Of a DNA stretch of 30,947 nt, positions 1-8,005 are shown in pieces. The DNA is from SIG607 sp045655165 (lineage in GTDB: Bacteria > Bacillota > Clostridia > Oscillospirales > Acutalibacteraceae), in contig JAZOOT010000013.1 of assembly GCA_045655165.1 (NCBI GenBank), forward strand, positions 1 through 30,947, written 5' to 3'. The notes beneath the pieces are model-generated. The model saw only the letters and a list, made by a program, of their open reading frames with translations. It made no database searches and was not told the DNA's origin. The first letter of the stretch is position 1, and each line of letters starts with the position of its first letter. The position numbers and the translations under genes were made by a program.

Positions 1-722
1 CTGCCCGCCATATCTAAAAGCGCAATGCTATACTCATCAATTGCCATAAGCGGGTCGTCTTGCGTTACATCAACATGGTACCATTCACCGTCAATTTTAA
101 CAATATTCCATTCGTGGTTTGCTTCATCGCTTGCAACAAGACGGCAATCAATTCCCTCGTGTTGCAAAAGGTATTCATATGCGTTTGCATACGCCTGGCA
201 AACGCCCATGCCTTCGGTAAACATACGGTAAATATCACGCGCTACGTCGTTTTGGGTTTCCTCAAAAAACAAACGAATATCGTATTGAAAATGTTGACAA
301 AGGTAATCGTGGAAGAAAAGTGCTTTTTCCATATCGGACCAACTGTCGTCAATTTGGGAAAATATGTATTCTTCTGCTAAATCTTTAACCAATTTAACTT
401 CTTCCGGGGTATAAATATATTTTAGCTTATACTCCTTAACAAGGTTTGTTGGCGACAAAACAAAGCCGGCGCTTGAGGGATCATAATGAAACGTATCGCC
501 ATAGGTTTGATAAACGCCGTAATACGCTGCTTCGTAAATTGCATCAACGCCTTCTTGGCCATAATAGCCATAAGCCGAAACATCAATACTGTCTTCGTAA
601 TTAACAATTGCTTCTCTTATAACTTCTTCAATAGGACGCAATTCATTTTGCGCAAATGCCGAAGTGCAGGTAACTGTTACTAAAATTAAAATTGCCAAAA
701 ATACTGCTGTTATCTTTTTCAA
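1..722 (-). CDS. Secreted transglutaminase-like protein (3' end cut by window edge)
   Basis: The reading frame stays open to the left edge, giving 240 visible residues. It starts with TTG at 722, eight bases after AGAAGG; no ATG fits the signal peptide. Residues 1-24 form a signal peptide (KK, hydrophobic core, TSAFA). The region around residues 130-220 looks like a transglutaminase core (PF01841 type): Cys175 in GMGVCQAYA, His203 in ANHEWN and Asp218 in YHVDVTQDDP have the order and spacing of a Cys-His-Asp triad. Such bacterial exported proteins act as cysteine proteases, amidases or cross-linkers; which applies here cannot be told. It is the last visible gene of the rhamnose operon, 18 bases after the lipoprotein gene. 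The C-terminus lies outside the window, so anchoring or further domains are unknown. Confidence 0.85.
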   Translation of the reverse strand, partial: MKKITAVFLAILILVTVTCTSAFAQNELRPIEEVIREAIVNYEDSIDVSAYGYYGQEGVDAIYEAAYYGVYQTYGDTFHYDPSSAGFVLSPTNLVKEYKLKYIYTPEEVKLVKDLAEEYIFSQIDDSWSDMEKALFFHDYLCQHFQYDIRLFFEETQNDVARDIYRMFTEGMGVCQAYANAYEYLLQHEGIDCRLVASDEANHEWNIVKIDGEWYHVDVTQDDPLMAIDEYSIALLDMAG

Positions 723-740
723 AATATTCACCTTCTGGGG

Positions 741-1514
741 TTAAATGATATTACCAAATTTAGAAAATTTCCAAGATTCTTTATTTTCGGAAATTTCGTA
801 AACGAAATCAACCTTTTTCACATTATAATTTGAAACATCTTTTGGTTGTTCGGTAAAAATTTCTGCTTTCTGCGGTTTATCCTGTATCTTTTTATAACTA
901 TAAACATTTGCCGTAAATAGAACACGCATTGTGGTTTGCTTGGTAACATTAAACACGCAACCCGCAAGCAGTGAATCGTCACTTCCTGTGCCCGAAATAG
1001 CATAAAGGTGACCTTCGTAATCTACAAAATTTGCAGGGTTATAAAAAGTTTTTATACATTGGGGGGTGAAAAATTCATTTAAATATTTTTCAAGTTCAGC
1101 AACCGAATCAAAACGGCTGTCACTCACCCTGAAATACACATTAGAAGAACCGTCTTTTTTAATTTGTTTTGGGCCAAGGTCCCAGTCAACCGGTACGCAG
1201 TTATAAGAAATTTGCGTATAAATTTTTGCAGCTTCTTCAAAATTTACATTCAAAGTATAACAAGAAAGCGCTTGTGTGCTTGCAATTTTTATGGGGAAAG
1301 AATTATCACTGCTTGTATCCACTGTAGGATTATTTTCGTTTTTTGATGTTTCCGCCGGTGTTTCTTCGCCCTGCGGTGTTTCTTCCTGCGGGGTAGAATT
1401 TTCTGTTACCGGCGGAGGAACTGTTTCTTCGTCTTTAAAGCGGTCTTTTTTACAAGCGCCAAGGCAAAGCGTTAGGCACAAGCACAAAAAAAGCGCTAAA
1501 ACTCTTTTAATCAT
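741..1514 (-). CDS. Lipoprotein of unknown function
   Basis: 257 residues. Residues 1-20 form a lipoprotein signal peptide with lipobox LGAC (Cys21), so the mature protein should be tethered to the outer face of the membrane. Residues about 28-75 are a low-complexity linker rich in Thr, Pro and Glu, followed by a globular part (about 75-257) of mixed beta character that I do not recognise. It starts 2 bases after the rmlC stop and ends 18 bases before the transglutaminase-like gene, so it is probably co-transcribed with dTDP-rhamnose synthesis. An envelope role follows from the lipobox and context; no enzymatic motif is visible. Confidence 0.85.
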   Translation of the reverse strand: MIKRVLALFLCLCLTLCLGACKKDRFKDEETVPPPVTENSTPQEETPQGEETPAETSKNENNPTVDTSSDNSFPIKIASTQALSCYTLNVNFEEAAKIYTQISYNCVPVDWDLGPKQIKKDGSSNVYFRVSDSRFDSVAELEKYLNEFFTPQCIKTFYNPANFVDYEGHLYAISGTGSDDSLLAGCVFNVTKQTTMRVLFTANVYSYKKIQDKPQKAEIFTEQPKDVSNYNVKKVDFVYEISENKESWKFSKFGNII

Positions 1515-1516
1515 TT

Positions 1517-2080
1517 TTATTCACCTATTTCTAAAAGTGTGGGGTTGTTTTTATCTTTTTCCGAAAGACAAATTTGCATATCTTCACTTATTGGCCAGTT
1601 TACATTTATTGTGCTATCGTTCCAAGCAAGGCCGCCTTCATCATTTGGATGATAAAAATCATCTACCTTGTAAACAAATTCTGCCTCATTTGAAAGCACC
1701 AAAAAGCCGTGGGCAAAACCCTTTGGAATAAAAAACTGTTTTTTGTTTTTATCGGAAAGAACAACAGACACATATTTACCGTAAGTTTTGCTGCCCTTAC
1801 GCAAGTCAACCGCAACATCAAAAACTTCGCCCTTAACACAGCGCACAAGTTTAGACTGCGGGTGGCTTATTTGAAAATGTAAACCGCGCAAAACACCGCG
1901 TTTTGACATTGACTGATTATCTTGCACAAAATCTACCGTAATTCCGCCTTTATAAAAATTTTCCTTTTGGTAGGTTTCCATAAAGTAACCGCGGTCATCG
2001 CCATACGATGTTGGCTCAACAATAATTACACCGTCAATATCGGTTTTATGAAAAGTAAAATTGCCGTATTTTTCGGGCAT
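1517..2080 (-). CDS. rmlC: dTDP-4-dehydrorhamnose 3,5-epimerase
   Basis: 187 residues, the usual length for RmlC, a cytosolic cupin enzyme that epimerises dTDP-4-keto-6-deoxyglucose at C3 and C5, the third step of dTDP-L-rhamnose synthesis. Family signatures are visible: DRGYFMETY (about residues 29-37), the catalytic His68 in VLRGLHFQ, the cupin stretch GEVFDVAVDLRKGS, FIPKGFAHGF, and the Tyr-bearing EFVYKVDDFYHP. It overlaps the rmlB stop by one base (TAATG), indicating translational coupling, and is followed after 2 bases by the lipoprotein gene. Confidence 0.96.
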   Translation of the reverse strand: MPEKYGNFTFHKTDIDGVIIVEPTSYGDDRGYFMETYQKENFYKGGITVDFVQDNQSMSKRGVLRGLHFQISHPQSKLVRCVKGEVFDVAVDLRKGSKTYGKYVSVVLSDKNKKQFFIPKGFAHGFLVLSNEAEFVYKVDDFYHPNDEGGLAWNDSTINVNWPISEDMQICLSEKDKNNPTLLEIGE

Positions 2081-3147
2081 TAAAGTTCCTTCTTTCCGCC
2101 ATACATTTTATCGTAATACTGCTTATAAGCGCCGCTTGTTACATTTTCTACCCATTCTTTGTTGTTTAAATACCAAGCAAGAGTTAATTTTATTCCCTCT
2201 TCAAAACAGGTTTCGGGATACCAACCAAGCGCATCTTTAATTTTTTGCGGGTCAATACCGTAACGGCGGTCGTGGCCTTTACGGTCGGTAACATGTCTTA
2301 TCATATGTTCGCCAACTGTGGCATCAACATTTTCTTTAATGTATTCAATAATGGATTTTACAATGAAAATGTTGGTTTTTTCGTTATGTCCACCAATGTT
2401 GTAAACTTCGCCCAAAACACCGTCTCTTATAACCATATCAATAGCTTTGCAATGGTCTTCTACATAAAGCCAGTCTCTTATTTGCAAACCATCGCCGTAA
2501 ACGGGCAAATCTTTATGCAAAAGTGTGTTGTTCATAATAAGCGGAATAAGTTTTTCGGGGAACTGGTAGGGGCCATAGTTATTTGAACAACGGGTAATAT
2601 TAACAGGGAATTTATATGTATCGCCAAACGCCTTAACAAAAAGGTCTGCCGATGCCTTGCTTGAAGAATAAGGTGAATGAGGGTCAAGCGGGGTTGTTTC
2701 GGTAAAATAGCCCGTTTCACCCAAGGAGCCGTAAACTTCATCGGTTGAAACCTGCAAATATTTAACGCCGTCTTTATATTGGTCGTCGCCCGTTTGCCAT
2801 GCTTCTTTAGCGCAAGCAAGCATATTAACGGTACCCAAAACATTGGTTTTAACAAAAATTTCGGGGTTGGTTATTGAACGGTCAACGTGGCTTTCAGCCG
2901 CAAAGTTTACAACATAATCAATTTCGTTTTCGCTAAATATTTTTCTTATTGCTTCGCGGTCGCAAATATCGGCTTGATAAAAACGGTAATTAGGGTTGTT
3001 TTCAACGCTTCTTAAATTTTCTAAATTGCCCGCATAGGTTAAAGCATCAACGTTTACAATTTTAACGTCATTATACTTTTTAAGCATATAAAGCACAAAG
3101 TTTGAGCCAATAAAACCTGCGCCGCCTGTAACTAAATAAGTTTTCAT
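2080..3147 (-). CDS. rmlB: dTDP-glucose 4,6-dehydratase
   Basis: 355 residues, full length. It is a short-chain dehydrogenase/reductase fold enzyme that converts dTDP-glucose to dTDP-4-keto-6-deoxyglucose using bound NAD+. The nucleotide-binding GGAGFIG lies at residues 8-14. The catalytic region has STDEVYG (Thr-Asp-Glu) followed by the Tyr-x3-Lys pair in PYSSSKAS, and NNYGPYQFPEKLIP is a hallmark of the RmlB subfamily. It sits 2 bases after the rmlD stop and overlaps rmlC by one base. The order D-B-C with a glycosyltransferase first is a typical rhamnose cassette, but rmlA is not in the window. Confidence 0.97.
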   Translation of the reverse strand: MKTYLVTGGAGFIGSNFVLYMLKKYNDVKIVNVDALTYAGNLENLRSVENNPNYRFYQADICDREAIRKIFSENEIDYVVNFAAESHVDRSITNPEIFVKTNVLGTVNMLACAKEAWQTGDDQYKDGVKYLQVSTDEVYGSLGETGYFTETTPLDPHSPYSSSKASADLFVKAFGDTYKFPVNITRCSNNYGPYQFPEKLIPLIMNNTLLHKDLPVYGDGLQIRDWLYVEDHCKAIDMVIRDGVLGEVYNIGGHNEKTNIFIVKSIIEYIKENVDATVGEHMIRHVTDRKGHDRRYGIDPQKIKDALGWYPETCFEEGIKLTLAWYLNNKEWVENVTSGAYKQYYDKMYGGKKEL

Positions 3148-3149
3148 TT

Positions 3150-4031
3150 TTAGTCCTCCACCTTGTTTATATATTCTTTAAGTGCTGTTTTCCATTCACG
3201 CATTTCGTTTCCAACACTGTATTTAAGTGCCAAATTTTCAAGCGAAGAAAATTCGGGGCGTTTTGTTGGGCTTTTGTATTCTTCGCTTGTGCAAGGGCTG
3301 ACTTTGCCTGCAATGCCCGACAGTTTTGCAATTTCACAAGCAAATTCATACCACGAACATTCGCCTTCACCCGTGCAGTGATATATTCCGTATTCTTCTG
3401 TTACGGCAAGTTTTAAAATGTGGTGTGCCAAATCGTTTGCGTTTGTTGGGTTTCCGCGTTGGTCGTTTACAACCGTCATTGCGCCCTTTTCACGCAGTAT
3501 ACGGCGAACGGTTTTTACAAAGTTTTTGCCAATATAACCGTAAAGCCAAGCAGTTCTAACAACAAAGGTTTTTGGGCAAAACGCCAAAGCGTATTTTTCG
3601 CCAAGCGCTTTGCTTTTGCCGTAAATACTTTGAGGCGCAATTTGGTCCCATTCGCAGTAAGGCACAGTGCCTGTGCCCGAAAAAACATAATCGGTTGAAA
3701 TATGCACAAACTTTGCGCCAATTTTTTGGGCAGAAACCGCCAAGTTTCTAACGCCAACGGCATTAACTTTATATGCTGCTTCTTTGTTTGTTTCGCAACC
3801 GTCAACATTGGTCATTGCAGCGCAGTTAATTATAATATCAAAACCGCCCTTTTGCACAAATTCGCAAACAGCCGAATTATTTGTAATATCAAGAGTGTCA
3901 ACATCAACCGCTGTAACTGTGGAATTCTTATAAACATTGTTTATTTCGCCAATTTCGCTTTTACCGCTTTTTAAGACAGAAGCCAATTCATTACCAAGCT
4001 GACCGTTTGAGCCGGTTATAAGAATTTTCAT
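3150..4031 (-). CDS. rmlD: dTDP-4-dehydrorhamnose reductase
   Basis: 293 residues from the ATG at 4031, chosen because GAAAGGA lies nine bases upstream and the protein then begins MKILITGSNGQLG with the GxxGxxG NAD(P)-binding motif at its usual position; a longer frame reaches 4052 but adds only unsupported residues. It reduces the 4-keto sugar to dTDP-L-rhamnose, the last step of the pathway. Other family features are STDYVFSG, the Tyr-x3-Lys pair in SIYGKSKALGE, and VVRTAWLYG. The gene lies 14 bases after the glycosyltransferase stop and 2 bases before rmlB, in the same operon. Confidence 0.96.
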   Translation of the reverse strand: MKILITGSNGQLGNELASVLKSGKSEIGEINNVYKNSTVTAVDVDTLDITNNSAVCEFVQKGGFDIIINCAAMTNVDGCETNKEAAYKVNAVGVRNLAVSAQKIGAKFVHISTDYVFSGTGTVPYCEWDQIAPQSIYGKSKALGEKYALAFCPKTFVVRTAWLYGYIGKNFVKTVRRILREKGAMTVVNDQRGNPTNANDLAHHILKLAVTEEYGIYHCTGEGECSWYEFACEIAKLSGIAGKVSPCTSEEYKSPTKRPEFSSLENLALKYSVGNEMREWKTALKEYINKVED

Positions 4032-4045
4032 TTTGCTTTTTCCTT

Positions 4046-4807
4046 TCACCATTTTAATATATATTTTAAAAAGGATAATAAATGAATTAACAAATATTTA
4101 AAACTTTTTGCACTGTCTCTTTCCCAAAGGTGGGTAACCGAAACGGCAGGGTAATAAACAATTTTGCCAAATTCTTTTACGCGTTTAGATAAATCGGCGT
4201 CTTCCAAATACATAAAAAAACGTTCATCAAAACCGCCAAGGCGGGAAAAAACATCGCTTCTTATAACAAAAAAGCAACCCGTACAAAAATCTATTTCGGC
4301 AAAGCCATTACTGTCCAGCGAAAAAGAAGTGTATTCATCGCGCATTTTTTTAAATATTCCGCCAAATTTTGCAAATCTTCCAAGGAAAAGATATTTTGCC
4401 TTAACTTCACGCTTTTGCAGATTTTGAACAGTACCGTCACTGTTTAAAATTTGCGGGGTTATCATGGCAATATCAGGATTTTGTTCTAAAACATCAACCA
4501 AACTTGCCAAAACATCGCTATTAATAATTATATCGGGGTTAATTACGGCGTGGTATTTGCCAAGGTTGTTATAAAGTGCAAGGTTGTGCGCTTTTCCAAA
4601 GCCAAGGTTTTCACCTGTTTCAACCAAGTTTACACCGTCAAGTTGTTTTACAGCTTGTGCAGTGCCGTCAGTTGATGCGTTATCGTAAACAGTTAAGCAA
4701 AACGGGTATTTGTTTGTGTTTTTCAGCAAACTGCTTACTGTTTTTACTGCTTTTTCTTTACAGTTAAAGGTAACAACCGAAGCCGATAACGTTATGCCTT
4801 CACCCAC
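4046..4807 (-). CDS. Family 2 glycosyltransferase, probably rhamnosyltransferase-like
   Basis: 253 residues from a GTG at 4807. This start is preferred because AAAGGG lies seven bases upstream and because the promoter at 4848-4876 would put the transcript start close to the upstream ATG at 4843, leaving that ATG without a leader. The GT-A fold is shown by the N-terminal strand ASVVTFNC, DNASTDGT, GFGKAHN, the NPDI segment as a DxD-like metal site, CTGCFFVIRS, and GGFDERFFMYLEDADLSKR. These match cytoplasmic enzymes that transfer sugars to lipid-linked polysaccharide intermediates. As first gene of the rml operon it plausibly uses dTDP-rhamnose, but the donor is inferred from context only. Confidence 0.9.
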   Translation of the reverse strand: MGEGITLSASVVTFNCKEKAVKTVSSLLKNTNKYPFCLTVYDNASTDGTAQAVKQLDGVNLVETGENLGFGKAHNLALYNNLGKYHAVINPDIIINSDVLASLVDVLEQNPDIAMITPQILNSDGTVQNLQKREVKAKYLFLGRFAKFGGIFKKMRDEYTSFSLDSNGFAEIDFCTGCFFVIRSDVFSRLGGFDERFFMYLEDADLSKRVKEFGKIVYYPAVSVTHLWERDSAKSFKYLLIHLLSFLKYILKW

Positions 4808-4847
4808 AATTTCACACCCTTTACAACACTTACAATTATACATAATA

Positions 4848-4876
4848 ATTTTACCACACACGCTTGCTTTTTTCAA
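4848..4876 (-). promoter_or_regulatory. SigmaA-type promoter of the rhamnose operon
   Basis: Minus strand: -35 TTGAAA at 4876-4871, 17-base spacer, -10 TAAAAT at 4853-4848. It lies just downstream of the terminator of the neighbouring surface-protein unit and before the glycosyltransferase gene, so it should drive the operon from the glycosyltransferase to the transglutaminase-like gene. Confidence 0.7.
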
Positions 4877-4882
4877 CAACAA

Positions 4883-4915
4883 AAATAAACCGCAAGGGTT
4901 TCCTTGCGATTTATT
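4883..4915 (-). terminator. Rho-independent terminator of the cohesin-anchor gene
   Basis: An inverted repeat with core CGCAAGG / CCTTGCG flanked by AATAAA / TTTATT is followed, reading the minus strand, by TTTTTGTTGTT. It begins right after the stop codon at 4916 and separates the surface-protein unit from the rhamnose operon. Confidence 0.8.
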
Positions 4916-5722
4916 TTATTTCTTTTTAATTATATAAATAATTATCAAAACCACAGCAATTAAAATTACTGCCAACGCGCCAACAAGCGCATACACGTTA
5001 ATGTTTTTAGGGTTGTTATTTTCGTTGTTTGTTTGCTGGTTTTCTTGCTGTGTGGGTTCTTTGGGTTTTTCGGGCAACACTTCCTGCCCTGCGTTTTGGG
5101 TGTTTACAACTGTTTCGCCTATTTCAGTTTTGTCTTTTTCGTTTTCGGGCGCAGGCACAACAACTTCGGGTTGGTTATTTGTGCCGTCAGAAAACCCGCA
5201 AATTTTACAAGTTCCGTTTTCCATTTCGTGTTCTTTACAAACAATGTTAACCACCGAATAATTAACAGCAGGTCTAATTAGTTCGGTTTCAAAATTACAC
5301 GCTTTACCATCGCCAACCGAAATTACAATGGCATTTTTTTGAATTTTGGCATTTTCTTTTACCTTAAAAGTTACTTCAGCCAAAACGCCGTCACCCGTTA
5401 CGTCTTTTGCCGAATTCCCCTCAATATCAAGCAAAATTTTACCCGGGTTGTCGGCATAGGTCATTAAGTTAAACGAAACACCCTTGTAATCGCCTTTTTT
5501 ACTTTCAACCAATTCAAGCGAATCGCTATCAAAATAAAGGGTCATAAAAATTATCCAAAAGCCGGGGTTGTTTTGGTAATTAAATTTTACAGTAAAGGTT
5601 TCGCCTCGCTCTACCTCGGCACTTTCGCCAATAATTGTTCCATAACTTTCAGCATTTGCACAAATGCCAAAGCAAGAAACAAACACCAAAAGGCAAAGTG
5701 CAAAACAAATTATTTTTTTCAT
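4916..5722 (-). CDS. Membrane-anchored cohesin-domain surface protein
   Basis: 268 residues from ATG at 5722 (GGTGAG six bases upstream; MKKIICF begins a signal peptide ending near ANA, residue 24). Residues about 27-160 fit a cohesin domain (PF00963 type): GETFTVKFNYQNNPGF, LYFDSDSLELVE and the GDGVLAEVTFKVKENA strand pair. Residues 161-177 hold one Cys motif (C-x9-C-x2-CG), a shortened copy of the module repeated in two neighbouring proteins. A Glu/Gln/Asn/Pro/Thr-rich linker (about 178-240) leads to a transmembrane helix and a KKK tail, so the cohesin should be displayed outside and anchored in the membrane without LPXTG. A role as anchoring scaffoldin for dockerin proteins is inferred. 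No promoter fits in the 18 bases between the upstream hairpin and this gene. Confidence 0.88.
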   Translation of the reverse strand: MKKIICFALCLLVFVSCFGICANAESYGTIIGESAEVERGETFTVKFNYQNNPGFWIIFMTLYFDSDSLELVESKKGDYKGVSFNLMTYADNPGKILLDIEGNSAKDVTGDGVLAEVTFKVKENAKIQKNAIVISVGDGKACNFETELIRPAVNYSVVNIVCKEHEMENGTCKICGFSDGTNNQPEVVVPAPENEKDKTEIGETVVNTQNAGQEVLPEKPKEPTQQENQQTNNENNNPKNINVYALVGALAVILIAVVLIIIYIIKKK

Positions 5723-5740
5723 TTTACTCACCGTTAAAAT

Positions 5741-5772
5741 AAAAGCCCCGGCGTACACCGTCGGGGCTTTTG
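5741..5772 (-). terminator. Intergenic terminator/attenuator hairpin
   Basis: AAAAGCCCCG and CGGGGCTTTT form a strong stem, followed on the minus strand by TTTTATTTT. It lies between the Cys-repeat protein gene and the cohesin-anchor gene. Only 18 bases separate it from the downstream start codon, so it is likely a partial terminator that lowers expression of the second gene. Confidence 0.8.
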
Positions 5773-5789
5773 TTAATTCAATTTACAAA

Positions 5790-7916
5790 TTAAAGAGCAA
5801 ATCTCTTTTTGCCAACAACTGCAAGGCCAATAACAGAAGCAAGGGCAACTGCTACATAAATTACCATATTGAAGTTATCGGAAGTATCGCTAATAGTTTT
5901 CTTTTGAACGCCAAGTAATACGTAGTCAGCAGTAAGAGAGCCATTGAAGGAAGCTTTATCGTCTTCAAATTTAACATCTTCAATAATTGCAACTTTGCCG
6001 TCTGCGCCAATTACACCAAATGTGTAAGAATCATATTTATCGGAAGGCAAATCAGACATATCAAATGTAAGTTCAGCGTTTACGCCATTAAGTTTGTCGT
6101 TGTCGCTATAAGAAACAAAGGTGAACTGAAGAATTGAATCATAACCCTTAATGGTGTTCTTGTCAACTGCAGCATCGCTTTCGTCAATAAATGTGTCACC
6201 GGGGATTATTTTGCCTTCTTCGGCTTTAATTGCAAGGCCGTGTGCATTAATTTCGGGAACTAACATTGTACCCAAAATTTCCAATGTGTCCTTTTCGCCG
6301 CAACCGTGGTTACATTCTGCAGTTTCGGTGCAGTTGGCAATTGTTGTAGCGTTTTTATCACTTACATAGTTTGTAAATTCATGTTCTAAAGCAGGAATGG
6401 GGGTAGATTCGGTATGACCGCAACCTCTGTCACAAACTTTTGCGTCAACGCCCTCTTCACCGCACTTAGCATCTTTATAGTTTTCTTCATCTTTAACCAT
6501 AATATGCTCTAAAGCAGAACCTTCGTCTGTGCGTGTATCTTTGTTACCGCAACCGTGGTCACATTCTGCAGTTTCAGTACCGTCAATACCGCATTTTGCA
6601 TCGTTATTGCTTACATAATTTGTGTATTTGTGAGTAAGTGCAGAACCAACATCAGCACGTGTATCCTTTTCGCCGCAACCGTGGTCGCATTCGGCAGTTT
6701 CAGTACCGTCAACACCGCATTTAGCATCGTTATTGCTCTTATAGTTGGTATATTTGTGGGTAAGTGCTGTGCCGTCGGCTTTAATAGTATCTGTTTCACC
6801 GCAGCCGTTGTCACATTCGGCAGTTTTAGTACCGTCTTCGCCGCATTTAGCATCTTCGTTGTATTTATATTCAGTGTACGAGTGAGTAAGCGCAGTACCT
6901 GCTTTTGCGCGTGTGTCTTCGTTACCGCAACCGTTGTCACAAACGGCAGTTTCGGTACCATCAATTTCGCATTTAGCGTCATTGTTGTATACATAGTTGG
7001 TATATTTGTGCTCTAAAGCTGTGCCGTCTTTTGAACGAACATTGGTTTCGCCGCAGCCGTGGTCACATTCTGCTTTTTCAGTACCGTTTACACCGCATTT
7101 AGCGTCGTCTTGGTATACATAGTTGGTGAAAGAATGTTCAAGAGCCGAATCAGCAACTTCTCTTTCATCTTTTTCGCCACAACCGTTGTCGCAAACTGCT
7201 TCTTCGGTAGCGTTTTTGCCACATTCAGCAGGGTCTTTAGCAACATAGTTGGTGAATTTGTGGTCAATTTTTGCAAACACTTCACCACAGTAGGTGCACA
7301 TTTCTTGTTTGCAACCTTCAGGGTCTGCTACTGTGCTCTTAAAGGGTGTGTGGTAGTGGCCAATTGTGTGGATAATGGGGTCACCGTTTGCATCGTTGTG
7401 AATAGAAACTATTTTAGAATTAGAGCCAACATTGAATTTATATGTGCCGTTGGTTAAATCAGCAGGGTCAATATCGCTGCCATCTTTGGTGTAGAAATAC
7501 ATATAACCAATAGTACCGGTTGTTCTTAAACCAGTGGTAGAATCCTTGCTTGCAAGAGTACGGTCACAAGTGATGGATGCTTCTGCATCGTTGAACATAC
7601 ATTCAAGACCAAATTCAACAGGTCTTCTGCCACCTTCGTCTATGTCTGTGATGCCACCAACTTCCCAGAACCCTGCTTCAAGGTTGTCGTTAAGACTTTC
7701 AATGTAAATCTTACCAACGAATATATCACCGGTATTTTCGGCGATTTCAATCGGAACTACCAAACCCGAAGGGTCATATTCATCAATTGTAAGTTCGCCG
7801 AAATTGATTGCAATGTGGCCAGGTGCAGGAGTTTCAGCACTAACTGCAACCATTGGGATAAACAATGCAACAATCATTGTTACTGCAAGAAGAATAGATA
7901 AAATTTTGTTCTTCAT
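5790..7916 (-). CDS. Large secreted Cys-repeat surface protein with C-terminal membrane anchor
   Basis: 708 residues from ATG at 7916 (AAAGGTG six bases upstream; a GTG at 7925 lies inside that ribosome binding site). A signal peptide covers residues 1-28. Residues about 30-185 are a beta-rich domain resembling a divergent cohesin (VVPIEIAENTGDIFVGKIYI, IGYMYFYTKDG); this is tentative. Residues 219-552 are eight tandem units of about 42 residues with the pattern H-x(12)-C-x9-C-x3-CG. Residues about 553-680 form a further beta-rich domain, then a hydrophobic segment and a KKR tail; no LPXTG is present. A near-perfect promoter suggests strong expression. Function unknown; a stalk or spacer holding the N-terminal domain away from the membrane is inferred. 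Confidence 0.88.
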   Translation of the reverse strand: MKNKILSILLAVTMIVALFIPMVAVSAETPAPGHIAINFGELTIDEYDPSGLVVPIEIAENTGDIFVGKIYIESLNDNLEAGFWEVGGITDIDEGGRRPVEFGLECMFNDAEASITCDRTLASKDSTTGLRTTGTIGYMYFYTKDGSDIDPADLTNGTYKFNVGSNSKIVSIHNDANGDPIIHTIGHYHTPFKSTVADPEGCKQEMCTYCGEVFAKIDHKFTNYVAKDPAECGKNATEEAVCDNGCGEKDEREVADSALEHSFTNYVYQDDAKCGVNGTEKAECDHGCGETNVRSKDGTALEHKYTNYVYNNDAKCEIDGTETAVCDNGCGNEDTRAKAGTALTHSYTEYKYNEDAKCGEDGTKTAECDNGCGETDTIKADGTALTHKYTNYKSNNDAKCGVDGTETAECDHGCGEKDTRADVGSALTHKYTNYVSNNDAKCGIDGTETAECDHGCGNKDTRTDEGSALEHIMVKDEENYKDAKCGEEGVDAKVCDRGCGHTESTPIPALEHEFTNYVSDKNATTIANCTETAECNHGCGEKDTLEILGTMLVPEINAHGLAIKAEEGKIIPGDTFIDESDAAVDKNTIKGYDSILQFTFVSYSDNDKLNGVNAELTFDMSDLPSDKYDSYTFGVIGADGKVAIIEDVKFEDDKASFNGSLTADYVLLGVQKKTISDTSDNFNMVIYVAVALASVIGLAVVGKKRFAL
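6261..7262 (-). repeat. Eight tandem Cys-rich protein repeats (about 125 bp each)
   Basis: Encoded units start with HKYTNY or a variant, then DAKCG, then CDHGCG or CDNGCG, and end in ALE or ALT. Units 2-6 are close copies; unit 7 has a diverged start, and unit 8 has its first Cys displaced. One His and three Cys per unit suggest either a metal site or disulfides. The DNA is repetitive enough to recombine or to be misassembled from short reads. Confidence 0.92.
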
Positions 7917-7977
7917 AAGTGTCACCTTTTCTTTTTATTTTGCCTAAATGCATAGAATTAGACAATATTATATCTTA

Positions 7978-8005
7978 ATTATATACCTTTTTTATGTTTT
8001 GTCAA
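7978..8005 (-). promoter_or_regulatory. Strong sigmaA-type promoter of the Cys-repeat protein
   Basis: Minus strand: TTGACA at 8005-8000, 16-base spacer, TATAAT at 7983-7978. Both boxes match the consensus exactly, about 60 bases before the start codon at 7916. Confidence 0.85.

Noticed and set aside
4808..4882. N-terminal extension of the glycosyltransferase to 4882 or 4843 with a Cys-rich segment
   Set aside because: The -35 and -10 boxes lie inside the extension and the transcript would start near the ATG at 4843; the GTG at 4807 has the ribosome binding site.
6555..7016. Open frames on the plus strand and in another minus frame across the repeat array
   Set aside because: They are shadows of the Cys-repeat gene, kept open by its repetitive codon pattern; no ribosome binding site or family match.
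6261..7262. Regularly spaced repeats of about 125 bp, possible CRISPR-like array
   Set aside because: The period matches 41-42 codons in one open reading frame and the units encode the same protein motif; there are no short palindromic repeats or unique spacers.
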